A DNA stretch of 64,000 bases from Nothopassalora personata. Taxonomy: Eukaryota > Ascomycota > Dothideomycetes > Mycosphaerellales > Mycosphaerellaceae. The notes beneath the pieces are model-generated. The model saw only the letters and a program-made list of their open reading frames with translations, had not been told where the DNA came from and searched no databases. This document shows positions 32,401 to 40,719 of this stretch, one piece after another. Where the stretch lies: the NCBI GenBank assembly GCA_033816765.1, contig CM066287.1, positions 5,580,001 to 5,644,000 on the forward strand, given 5' to 3'. Numbering within the stretch: position 1 is the first letter of the stretch; every line of letters starts with the position of its first letter. The position numbers and the translations under genes were made by a program.

Positions 32401-33461
32401 CGGATGACCTGCAATAGGGCCGCAAGAGTTTCGTTCTTCACACTCCGTTCCTGATTTGCAAAGCAGCCACGAAGCGCTGTCCAAAGCTCCTCAAGCCATG
32501 GTCTTTCATTCAAGCGATCTCGGGGTGTGGGCGCCGACTTCGATCGCAGAGCTATGTCAAGTACGATGGGAACAGTGCGCAGAGCATCCTGTTCAGAACC
32601 GCTCCAGATGGCCATCTTGAGGGAACCGAGTCTTTCTTCGATTGGAGAAGTTTCTCCGTCCGAAACTTTGCTGCGCTGCTTCTTGGCTTGTTGTTGCCGA
32701 TGCTTGAAGAAGGCTGCTCTTGCTGGGAGGATTGTGTGCTTCGCGACCAGACGCTCAAGCGAATCTGCATGCCGCTGAGGAACGTTGGCATGTTCGTCGC
32801 TTCTATTGCGTTTGGTTGATACCGGCGAATCAGAGCTTCGCAGTCTGGATATGAGCAAGAGAGCGTTGACCAAGCAGCTGCTGTTGAACAGTTCGTCATC
32901 CTGAGCACCCGGTTTCCTCGATGTCCATAGCTGTAACGCGGCGCCCAGGGACGAGTACAATGAAGTGATTGCATTATCATCCGAGGCCTTCTGACTTAAG
33001 GAGTGGATGTTGTGAAGCCACTTGCCGCAAATGGTTGCTGCCGTCGAACTCGTGATGCTGAGGAATGACTTGATAGCCGCGCCATGTGCAGGCTGAGCAA
33101 GCTCAAATAGTAGATCAACCGTACGAGTGATGGCTGACAGAGGTTTACTGGCCAAGCTTGAGGCTGCAAATGTCATCTGTATAATGTCGATGAAGCCGTT
33201 CGTGCCTAGGAGAATTGCAATCTTCTGATGTGGAAGAAGTCGACAGCAGGAGGAAAGGAGGTCCCAGGAGCCTTCATGGTCTCGCGCTTCTTCCTCCTGC
33301 GATTTCAATTTGCCCAATAGCCATTTCGTTATCATTTCCGCACGCGCAGCATGATTACACAAAGTTCTGGCTTCGACGAGTTGTGCAACGAGATCCGGCA
33401 GAGTGTCCAAAGCCTTGAGCCGCTCGAGAGATGTGAGCTCGGGTGTTGCTGCAGCTCCCAT
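29496..33461 (-). CDS. URB2: Urb2/Npa2 family nucleolar ribosome-biogenesis protein
   Basis: Single exon, 1321 aa, ATG 33461. The chain is almost entirely helical with repeated Leu-rich amphipathic segments, consistent with the alpha-solenoid of Urb2. The C-terminal about 220 residues carry the conserved Urb2/Npa2 block (LLSALFAHHRTRLQGRFHL, LLQALTSGLF, ending SAYEDWKRFGKWEG). Yeast Urb2 belongs to an early pre-60S complex with Npa1, Dbp6, Nop8 and Rsa3. N-terminus and length fit filamentous-fungal orthologues. Confidence 0.9.
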   Translation of the reverse strand: MGAAATPELTSLERLKALDTLPDLVAQLVEARTLCNHAARAEMITKWLLGKLKSQEEEARDHEGSWDLLSSCCRLLPHQKIAILLGTNGFIDIIQMTFAASSLASKPLSAITRTVDLLFELAQPAHGAAIKSFLSITSSTAATICGKWLHNIHSLSQKASDDNAITSLYSSLGAALQLWTSRKPGAQDDELFNSSCLVNALLLISRLRSSDSPVSTKRNRSDEHANVPQRHADSLERLVAKHTILPARAAFFKHRQQQAKKQRSKVSDGETSPIEERLGSLKMAIWSGSEQDALRTVPIVLDIALRSKSAPTPRDRLNERPWLEELWTALRGCFANQERSVKNETLAALLQVIRRQRTTLSQQMLSTMVKEDAVPSEDSSESVDWQLVARVVDLDASIFNDRMLAQTLFDHITADSNSVARGDDGLVDIRNEIVVPIMRAFGRNRSLRTFIDLWSEQLQQEQNFRPQSLWNNISSSFADLLEESLPQQQILTIIHENVTSLHESAALSASRLHTIFVALEALLQGVRSDSTLAKLSDELDNLLRDLFTIVELEAFEVHKNLPVQLWRLLSRVLAMWYPLWASKQQDQDAIGDQGAALLTRKALKIALVQCTKVDLSSESSRLTAGAAQNFVATMCGFFKDIEHRQCNLLCAEAIDALSVQDVFALDTFIAQPGLLSDIESGKRKKLFSAVCRGADDTADLDHVRAVIAASRSNDGRAVLDDVLSVLQKRANQHAGQSNAILLSFTQNIGSTSLTRAHRVQLLDTLMDITNNESSGLPARLAMMLELASPPCLEAKLFDDASSPWKIMSSFDTCGAIEPDLTASFVLLEELIACVLKAWLATHQRQRSRELLADFSTQLIEHTSKIFLRQSKTTAVNCAAVAVLKTANRIFESDNAKTVSKDLPHRDSKHMKTYVKRFLDDADAILTSIEQDEHEITVSSAAKSLECVLEALSSIPESIWQLSGQPSAKANKIAHRAVAVLDMQRADTVTTEMAGSTLTACFQSACRFLHNDPALLTLLAHGILQRKLDAVEYRDILAKYETSLKNFDHGEKLQVLSQFRANLNLASIHSLALQRVALHSLNTEDIDTDRARLTATFHDVLEAASSSHDEHVQRAALSTLAEMAKERSFVVNQYAVERTMSVMVQLLKSSPNTGAIYATVCNVLSALFAHHRTRLQGRFHLVIPLLQALTSGLFRKSIGSKEAVIRHARSLSKLLENFCNPPQARHNKKSSHLVDEARKAQAHAGQFAQYILHHYCSQILTGTLGQGVRDALSPGLWALIEAIEVNNADGIKSLSAAMTNSERAVLRSAYEDWKRFGKWEGT

Positions 33462-33723
33462 TGTTCGAGCTCCAGCTGCAGCGAATGCTACAGGGGGAAT
33501 GGTGATGTTTTGGGAGTGGTTGCTTTACAACGGGAAGTTTTTGATACACGCTCGGTTTCGGATTCGGCAAGTTCCGAACAAGGAACGCGCGATCCGGCGA
33601 ACAGCATTGAGAGCTTCCAGCACAGAAGGAGCTGTTCCAGCCATACTGTCCTGCCTGTTCGCCGAACATCTCGTCCACACGCACTATTTCGACGCCCACA
33701 CCGCATCGGTCTCGAGATTCACA

Positions 33724-34181
33724 ATGGCAGACTCCAACAACTCCGTGACGCCCGCGGTGCCCACACCAAACAGACCCGGCAGACCAGTGAGCGAAGCGCT
33801 TCTGAACGAGAAGGTGAGGAGGATATCACACGTTATGTTGCTCGTGTATATTGCTCGTGCAAGAACAGATTCTGTCCACGGTGATGCGATACTGATATCT
33901 ACGCTAGTGGGACCACTGCCTCAGCACACTCCTCATCCGCAGCACGCTCGGTGCATCCTTTGGCGTCATCTTCTCCGTCCTCGTCTTCAAGCGGAGAGCC
34001 TGGCCAGTATGGGCAGGACTTGGGTTTGGTGCCGGCCGAGCTTGGGAAGAGTGTGATAGCGTGAGTACACAAGTAGAGGGGGAGGGGGGAGCACGGAGTC
34101 GCTGTGGGCTGACACAACATACAGAGCTTCAAGCGCGCGACAGCGCCTTCTAGAGACGGTCTTCGTGTCCTTAGGCCATGA
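33724..34181 (+). CDS. MIC10: MICOS subunit Mic10
   Basis: Exons 33724-33813, 33908-34060 and 34125-34181 give 99 aa. Exon 2 holds both membrane segments: STLGASFGVIFSVLVF and the glycine zipper AGLGFGAGRAWEECD (GxGxGxG), diagnostic of Mic10. The protein oligomerises through these glycines and bends the inner membrane at cristae junctions. The Pro-rich N-terminus and short basic tail from exon 3 (SFKRATAPSRDGLRVLRP) are usual. Introns of 94 and 64 bp end TAG and CAG. Confidence 0.92.
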
Positions 34182-34552
34182 ACTACGTCACGGACCGAGA
34201 GCGGATGAGCACCGACCCCAGTTGAGTGTACGTCAATAACATCGGGACGTGCAAGGAAGCATTGTATATACCAGCCAGGCACAGCTGCGACGTGATGGGA
34301 AACGATCGCGAAGGTATGCACGTTATAGAGAGTCCCTTTATGCAACACTTGACAGATCACGCGCGATGGGCACCACAAACTTCCAACGCCCTTCGCCTGG
34401 CATTTGATACATCGATCAAGCTCAGACAAGCGATACAGACATATCCCCGGGCTCACACATCAGCAAAACGAAGATCCATTGCACAGCATATTATCTGGAA
34501 ACTTTTGGATTGCGCTGCAACATTGCCATGGACACTCAAGCGCTACCAAACA
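34182..34552. other. Convergent 3' intergenic region
   Basis: Lies between MIC10 (plus) and paralogue 1 of the array (minus). No gene seen. Confidence 0.5.
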
Positions 34553-35317
34553 CTATTTGTCTTTCTTCTTGGGCACGATGATCTCTTCCAAAGAATCCTC
34601 CTCGGATGGAGTTCCGTCCTGCCGCTTCTCCTCGGCCTTTCTCTGCGCGGTGGTCTTGTTCTTCTTTGGCTGAGCATTCTTCTTTCCTCCTTTGGCGAGT
34701 GCTTTCGGTTCAGGGGCCTCCTCATCCGAGATTTCATCCTCCGAATTGATCTGGGCGTTCGATTTCCTCTTCTTGTGATTCGCAGCACCACCCGCTTTGG
34801 CAGGACCAGGTTGGTATTTTGAATTGTGGAAATTCGCGAAATCTTTGTCTTTTTCTGGGGTATCTAACGGAGCAGGTAGGCCTGAGGGATACGAGACGAG
34901 GTCCTTGTTCTCCTTGTTCTTGACCCCCTTCCCCTTGTTCAGCCTGAAAGGAGAGATGCCTGGCCGGCGGACTAAGTTTCCGTACGGAGTTCTCTTCATA
35001 TGTGGGGGAGTGATTGATGTTTCCGGCTGAGCATTTGGAGCCGCGGAGTCAGAGCCCTCATTGTCAACTTGTGGAGGTACAGATGCTCCAGACTCCTCCA
35101 CCTCACGCTCGATCATTCCTGGAGTTTGCTCTGTTCGATCATCTCGTGGTGATTGACGATCACTGGGTGTGGATACTCTTCTTTCCAGCAGTATATCTTC
35201 GAAAGTATCACCATTGTCGTCCTCTCGTAAGATCCATGCACCGGACAGATTCAGGTGGCGTCGCACGCAAACATTTGGTTGCACCACGACAGTAGCCATG
35301 GATTGGGTCCGAGACAT
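34553..35317 (-). CDS. Tandem-array paralogue 1 (G-x-W motif protein)
   Basis: Single exon, 254 aa, ATG 35317; a second in-frame ATG is at codon 7. Residues about 10-47 carry the array's shared motif: VVVQPNVCV, LNLSGAWILRE and FEDILLERR. It is the most divergent copy, lacking the Asp-Pro-Thr and the Tyr after LR. The rest is disordered and charged, with acidic patches (NSEDEISDEEAPEP) and a Lys-rich end (GGKKNAQPKKNK, IIVPKKKDK), suggesting a nuclear protein. No known domain recognised. It is the last of five same-strand genes. Confidence 0.72.
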   Translation of the reverse strand: MSRTQSMATVVVQPNVCVRRHLNLSGAWILREDDNGDTFEDILLERRVSTPSDRQSPRDDRTEQTPGMIEREVEESGASVPPQVDNEGSDSAAPNAQPETSITPPHMKRTPYGNLVRRPGISPFRLNKGKGVKNKENKDLVSYPSGLPAPLDTPEKDKDFANFHNSKYQPGPAKAGGAANHKKRKSNAQINSEDEISDEEAPEPKALAKGGKKNAQPKKNKTTAQRKAEEKRQDGTPSEEDSLEEIIVPKKKDK

Positions 35318-35696
35318 GGCTCTTGTCGACTGCGCAGAAGAAGGCCTGCGTAAGCTGACAGGTAAGCGATTCTGTGGTACGATTTACAACGTTGAAGAGG
35401 CCAAGCTGATGAATGAATATTTTGTTTGCTCAGGGAGTGCACCAGAGTCGGATCGAACATTGCATTATGCGGTGCTTCGTGTTGGGAGCAAATACGTTGG
35501 CTGCGAGCACGACCGAAAATGTGCGGCTCTCAGCATGGAGATGTGAGTTCATTCTTACAGAAATCATCAGAATAGACTGAGCACAAAAGCACGAATTCCA
35601 TGACTCCAACGTACAAGACCGACACCGATCGAGCCAAAGCCTCCACGTGCCCTGTTTCCTGCAGCGGACACTCAACTCCTCCTGTTCCACATAACT
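35318..35696. other. Intergenic spacer in the paralogue array
   Basis: 379 bp between paralogues 1 and 2. A short plus-strand frame exists, but nothing supports it as a gene; the stretch is probably the promoter of paralogue 1. Confidence 0.4.
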
Positions 35697-37174
35697 CTAC
35701 TCGACAACATCCTCTCCAATGCCATCCATCACATGAGGATTGGCAGTGCTTGCTCCCTCTGCTTCAGCGTCTGGGTCATCGGCTTCTATCCCACCTTCGG
35801 CCTCAGCATCCTCTGAATCTGGCACACTGCTCAATCGACTAGAGCTTTGCTCTTCGACCGGCTTTTCTGGAAAACGTGCCCTTTTTGCTGGACTTCCATC
35901 TGCCTCTTCGACATATGCTCCGCGGGCGCCCGTCGTCTCGTAGAAGCGGCTGAATCCAAGCTCAGGTCGATCGTCGTCTTGTTTCCCACCCCCGATGGAT
36001 GCCTTACGCTTCGTGACATTCGGCGGGCCACCATTACGGTTGTTGGTCACTGGCTGTACTGCTGGCTTTGGACTGACAACTTCCTTTTGGTCTGAACTCG
36101 GTGGTTTGTCGTCGGTCTCCACAGCAGTCTGATGCTCTGAGCCTGCTGCCCTGGCTCTGTTATTGAGTAGTTTGGATCGGGAGTTATCTAGAACAGCATG
36201 ATGCGTGGCTCTCTCCTGGGGAGTCATGCTGTCAAATTTCGAAGCTTTGCGGTCTGCTCTGGTGTTCTTGGATGCTGCTGGCTCATCTGGCTCGTGGCGT
36301 GGCGCAGTCCGAGCGCTAGAGGCTTTCGGTTGCCTTTGCGATCTGAGAGGTGCAACATAAACGTTGTCAGCACCTTCGTTGACCGCTTCCTCCTCCTCCT
36401 CAACCCAAACGATCTCGATGCCGGCTGAGACTTTCTCAGGAATTCTGTGCATCCGCATACACTCACGGAAGTTATTGATGTCTTCTGCTGTTGGAGTCAA
36501 GGTGTCTGGCTCCCAATGGCCTTTATCGCCCATCTGCTGAAATGCTCGACCTTCGTGAGACTCATTGTACTCATCACACTTCTTGGAAACTGCGCTGGTC
36601 AAGAAGTGCCAGGTCCCCACCTTGTCTTTCTCTGCTCGACTCCAACCCTCTGTCACGATCAATCTGGAAGAACCTGGGAGATCAGGCCTCGAGATCCATT
36701 TGTTACGGGTGGACTTGGGAGATGGGAGATCTGTCGGTGAATTGAACAGCATGCGCATGGTTCGTCCACCCTTCTTCCTCGTCTCGTTGCCCTGGTCATC
36801 GAGCGCGGCATAGCAGACGACCTGGCGACTGTTGACTGGAGCGGCACCTCTGGAGGCCGATGGACCTGCTACATTGCTTGTCTGGGGCCTGGCTTGATCA
36901 GACTCCCCCTGTGTGGGCTGAGCAGCATTGTTCTGGGCGTCTGGCTGACTGATCACGATGTTGGCTCTTGGTCCAGTAATGCGCGTCGCCTTGGCTGCTT
37001 GAGCCGCAGTCGCTCGAAAGTGCGGTCGTTATTGTAGCGGCGTAAAATCCAGTCACCATCAAGCACGAGAGCACCCTCTACGGTAACAGTTGGATCGTAT
37101 GCTGCTACGCTCTTTGAAGGGATGACTGGAGACTTGTCATTCTTGTCGACGGTCATTAGTGTCGGACGTGCCAT
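35697..37174 (-). pseudogene. Tandem-array paralogue 2, two domains, frame broken near 36990
   Basis: From ATG 37174 the frame gives MARPTLMTVD and the shared motif (YDPTVTVEG, LDGDWILRRY, FERLRLKQ; residues 26-60). It then runs to a TGA at 36953-36955. The overlapping frame, open from upstream of 37000 to 35697, has no early ATG and carries the second array domain: VGTWHFLTSA, MGDKGHWEPDTLTPTAED, FRECMRMHR and IEIVWVEEEEE. Its 3' part is disordered with a basic patch (SPAKRARFPEKP) and an acidic tail. One base change after LRLKQ would join them, giving the domain order of paralogue 5. I found no usable intron. It may be a pseudogene, a read error, or two separate products. Confidence 0.6.
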
Positions 37175-37635
37175 TTCTAGCGTCCGTATGAGTTCTGTTG
37201 CGGCGGGGCACCTATGCTGGATGCCGACCATATGATCTGAATGTCCTCCTACTGAACAACAGATACTGGCAGCGACAAACATGTTCGCTCTTTGCGAAGG
37301 CGTCTTGCTCCTCTGCGGGACTGCCTTTGTACGAATTCATTCCAGTCTTTTCTTCTCGCGGACGTACGATGTTTGCTCTACAACGGACTAGAGGTGAAGC
37401 AGCATACCAAACAGCGCACGCCAAGCGAAGACGGTCCTCACTCTGGTTCAACATTGGGACTCTGGCTAGAGAGCTGCGTATCAGATACTTGAAACCATCA
37501 TCAAGCTCTGCGGTCTGTTCGGTGGAGTTGACCAGATCGTTTGGTAGTAATCAGGGACACAACAGCTGGTGATCGGACCTGGCACATTCATCGAACACGT
37601 TGAATTTTGACCTTTATACTACTACTCGTCATCCT

Positions 37636-37874
37636 CTGGGACATCGTCAACCTTCAGCTCACTTTTTCTCCTTTGTGAGTCACCTCGCGCGTCAGGAGGC
37701 ATCTCGGCAAGATTGGGGTTTCTCTCCACAATAGAACTTTCACCCTTCTTCACCGAGTCTTGCTTTCTGGCTGTGCTGGGCTCCTACTTGAGTTTTGGTG
37801 TGGTAGCTGCAGAGCCTCCCTTTGAATCGGATGACAGATCAGGTTTGGCGATACTGCTCTTTTCTCGATTTGGT
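37636..37874 (-). pseudogene. Decayed C-terminal tail of paralogue 3
   Basis: Beyond the stop of paralogue 3 the next frame reads VVPRRPNREKSSIAKPDLSS, then a TAG, then EPSTARKQDSVKKGESS and finally RRKSELKVDDVPEDDE before a second stop. The Lys/Ser/Glu-rich composition matches the paralogue rather than random sequence. One frameshift and one AAG-TAG-GAG nonsense codon would have cut off this tail. Confidence 0.4.
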
Positions 37875-38981
37875 CTACGAGGGACGACTGGCTTGAACGT
37901 AGTTCGACTTTCTAGATGAAGGACCTCGTTTCGGTTGAGAGCGACGAGCAGTCATCTGCTGCTGCTTCTGCTGCTGCTTGACTTCTCCGGTCTTCTCGAT
38001 GGCATCCTCAAGCTGTTGAACGTCGTGCTGGACCTCTTCCTGAACATCTTGCCCGATCTCTTGTTGACTCCCACGTTGTGCTTCAACGTTGTCTTCATAG
38101 ACTTTCTCGCGTTCCTTCAGCATGTCATCGTCTACATCTTCCAAACCATCTCGTGCTTCCTGAACGATGTTGCTGTCGGTATCGGGACGAGCCTGCTTGT
38201 TAGAGTATGCTTCCGGAAACAACTCCATGAGATTACTTTGTGTGTCCTCAGTGACTGCGGTAGCAGTTGCATCCAAGGCCATCGTGCTCTGTGGACCTTG
38301 GCGCTTTGCATTCCGGACTGACAGCTTCCTTAGGGTGTCTCTCGTGGACTGCTCCGTTTCCGTGGACTGAGACTCTAATTTCTTGATTTTTGGCTTCTTC
38401 CGACCAGCTTCGGTCCCCTTCCCAATAGTCGAGGCTCTGCGCTTGAGACTTTCGATCGAGGGCTGAAGGTCAGGCTCTTCATATTGTCGTGGAGGGCTTT
38501 CTTCCTCATGCTGAGTCTCTGAGATCTGTGATAGTGCAGGCGTCCTGAGGACACCGGGCTTCCTGGCGTTCGAGTTGCGTCTTGTGCCTGGCTTCTTTGG
38601 ATCTTTGCGCCCGATCCCTTCCACTACATCTTTGACCTGCTTTGCTTGGCCATCGTCAGAAGCGTGGCTTGAAGCACCCAGCTCCTTTGTGAGATCTGGC
38701 TCCTGCTCTCCACCCGCATCATCATCACCTTCTTCCTCGTCGGCGGCAGTATCTCGTACAGCATGTGGTCCGGTCTTCTCCCTCTCGAGACGCAGAACCT
38801 GTTCAGTGGCTGCACTGATGTAGTGACGTAGAATCCATTCACCACCTAAGCCCAGCGAGCCTTGAACTTCAACCGTTGGATCATTGTCGACAGGAGGATC
38901 GTTGAACGTGACCTCATCATCAGGACGAACTGATCTTCGAGCTGAAAAATCAGCTGCACGGACGTTTGAAAATCTGGCCAT
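37875..38981 (-). CDS. Tandem-array paralogue 3 (G-x-W motif protein)
   Basis: Single exon, 368 aa, ATG 38981, starting MARFSNVRAADFSARRS; the MAR start is shared with paralogue 2. The array motif is at residues 33-68: DNDPTVEVQG, LGLGGEWILRHY and EQVLRLERE. The remainder is disordered and charged (DEEEGDDDAGGEQEPD, GRKKPKIKKL) with a Gln/Lys-rich segment near the end (KQQQKQQQ). The EPDTL domain of paralogues 2 and 5 is absent. The frame ends at TAG 37875-37877, probably a premature stop because coding-like sequence continues. Predicted nuclear; function unknown. Confidence 0.7.
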   Translation of the reverse strand: MARFSNVRAADFSARRSVRPDDEVTFNDPPVDNDPTVEVQGSLGLGGEWILRHYISAATEQVLRLEREKTGPHAVRDTAADEEEGDDDAGGEQEPDLTKELGASSHASDDGQAKQVKDVVEGIGRKDPKKPGTRRNSNARKPGVLRTPALSQISETQHEEESPPRQYEEPDLQPSIESLKRRASTIGKGTEAGRKKPKIKKLESQSTETEQSTRDTLRKLSVRNAKRQGPQSTMALDATATAVTEDTQSNLMELFPEAYSNKQARPDTDSNIVQEARDGLEDVDDDMLKEREKVYEDNVEAQRGSQQEIGQDVQEEVQHDVQQLEDAIEKTGEVKQQQKQQQMTARRSQPKRGPSSRKSNYVQASRPS

Positions 38982-39296
38982 TAGAAACGGGAGGTCGCGG
39001 TTGAAGAGCGATGGTGTGTGTTGCCTAGCAGGTTATAAGAACGAAGAACAACATGCTACAAGATAGCAGACCGATTCTCCTTTGTCCCGTCCACGATTGC
39101 TCTGACAGGCGCATAGTGGCTCTAGAGGGGAGCAATCTTTCACATGATGTGAATGATGTTGGGATCACATAACCAAACAGCTAATGCAGGACCACCAAGC
39201 TGGGACATAAGCTTACGCATTACAATCTGGAGCCTCACGTGTCCGTCACTGTCGTGCAAAACATGAAAATTTACCGACGCCATACACCACGCTAAA
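38982..39296. other. Intergenic spacer in the paralogue array
   Basis: 315 bp between paralogues 3 and 4; no gene seen. Confidence 0.45.
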
Positions 39297-40397
39297 CTAC
39301 GGCTCTGATCCAGCCTCTGAATTCTTCTTGGGCCTGCCACCCTTCTTCTTCTCCTTCACCACTGGTGGAGTTGGTACCTCAGCTTCATCAACCTCATCAT
39401 TGCCTTCTTGGATGTGATCGGAAAGGATCTCGCTAGCACGCGACCTCCTAGGCCTCTTCTGATTGGTAACGATATCGGGAGACTTACGCTTATTTGATTG
39501 TGCACTGAAAGCAGCAGCTTCAGGTCCATCAAGACCTTGTGCTGCCTCCCTAGCTTCTCTAGCAGCTGCACTCTGCCGACGTATTTCTTCTCCCAGGCCG
39601 TCCATGAACTGCATAGGTCTTCTCGGCGCACCAAGTCCAGCAATGTTCTGAGCTATCGAGCTTGGATGAGTTGGTCGTCGTGCACCCGAAGCAGTTCTTG
39701 GTGGTCCTTGGGTCTGCGCTGTGGAGTCGTCACGAACCGTGAATTGATTACCGTGGCCGCTTAACAATGGTATCTCTTCCAGTGGGGCAGATACTCGGAT
39801 CTTGGGACCTTCAGGAGACTCAGGAACGATTGATAGTCTTCTAGTCACCTCTTGCGGTGGTCCTTCTGCGGGTCTGACTGAATTGCTGCCACGCTTTGCT
39901 TGGGAGTCCTTGACAGTCTTCGGCGGCCCTCGAGTGTCCCGGGATCGCTGACGGTCTCGTGCCCTTATCTCTCGTACAGACAGTGTCTCCTCTGCAGCGA
40001 CATGGTCCTCACCACTATCTGGTATCCACACCCAGCCCTTGTAGTGAGGTAGGTTCTCCTTTAGTGTCACCTGTTCTTCGACTTCATCTACCTCGATGGT
40101 TGCTGCGACCCTTTGCCGCTCCAGATGAATGGTGATAGTGTCTCCTTCCCGCGGGTTGACATATTTTCGCAGCATCCAGCCGCCGTCCAGGGCCAGTTGC
40201 CCGTCAATCTCGACTGTTGGATCGTTGTAAAGCTCCTGTCCAACGTCGGACTTGTTTGTGAGCCTGTGTGGATCATGCGCTGATGTAGGCCTTGATGAGC
40301 GCTTAGGCGTGCGAGCGTCTGCAAGAGGTCTCTTGAGCTCGTCCAGCGCTGGCATCGGTCGATAGGGGTTGATCCATTCTGGCGAAGCTGATTCCAT
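39297..40397 (-). CDS. Tandem-array paralogue 4 (G-x-W motif protein with AT-hook-like tail)
   Basis: Single exon, 366 aa, ATG 40397. Residues 57-97 carry the array motif: YNDPTVEIDG, LALDGGWMLRKY and ITIHLERQR. A Trp-rich piece, HYKGWVWIPDSGED, follows near residue 115. The rest is charged and disordered: RDRQRSRD, a long Ala/Arg helix (RQSAAAREAREAAQG) and a KRPRRSR basic cluster. The C-terminus EKKKGGRPKKNSE contains the GRPKK core of an AT-hook, so DNA binding in AT-rich grooves is possible. No known enzyme domain. Confidence 0.74.
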   Translation of the reverse strand: MESASPEWINPYRPMPALDELKRPLADARTPKRSSRPTSAHDPHRLTNKSDVGQELYNDPTVEIDGQLALDGGWMLRKYVNPREGDTITIHLERQRVAATIEVDEVEEQVTLKENLPHYKGWVWIPDSGEDHVAAEETLSVREIRARDRQRSRDTRGPPKTVKDSQAKRGSNSVRPAEGPPQEVTRRLSIVPESPEGPKIRVSAPLEEIPLLSGHGNQFTVRDDSTAQTQGPPRTASGARRPTHPSSIAQNIAGLGAPRRPMQFMDGLGEEIRRQSAAAREAREAAQGLDGPEAAAFSAQSNKRKSPDIVTNQKRPRRSRASEILSDHIQEGNDEVDEAEVPTPPVVKEKKKGGRPKKNSEAGSEP

Positions 40398-40719
40398 CGT
40401 GTGGATAAGATTATAGAAGGCACGTCCAAATTATGTCTGGGCAGGGACGTCTTAAGTACAACAGAAAGCCTTCCAGAAGCGTCGAGCAAGTCTCGTTGTT
40501 TGCTAACCTTACCAAAGCAAGCTACTATTCCGATGTGGCGACTTGTCGTGCTCAGTCCCAGATGTTAAGGCTGCCATCTGGATGATTGGAAATATTGGAT
40601 CCCGGATGGGAGAGCATGTAGCTCTATGACCGTAACCATTCACGTGGATATGGTCCGTGCATGTTCACAAGACTGATCTCCTCATACACTACCACTGTCT
40701 GATAACCACCGCCGTGCGA
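40398..40719. other. Intergenic spacer in the paralogue array
   Basis: 322 bp between paralogues 4 and 5; no gene seen. Confidence 0.45.

Noticed and set aside
33403..34056. Plus-strand frame covering MIC10.
   Set aside because: Reads MIC10 exon 2 in the wrong frame; the spliced three-exon model restores the glycine zipper.
36900..36960. Intron starting GTGATC that would join the two frames of paralogue 2.
   Set aside because: All nearby AG acceptors give the wrong phase or an immediate stop.
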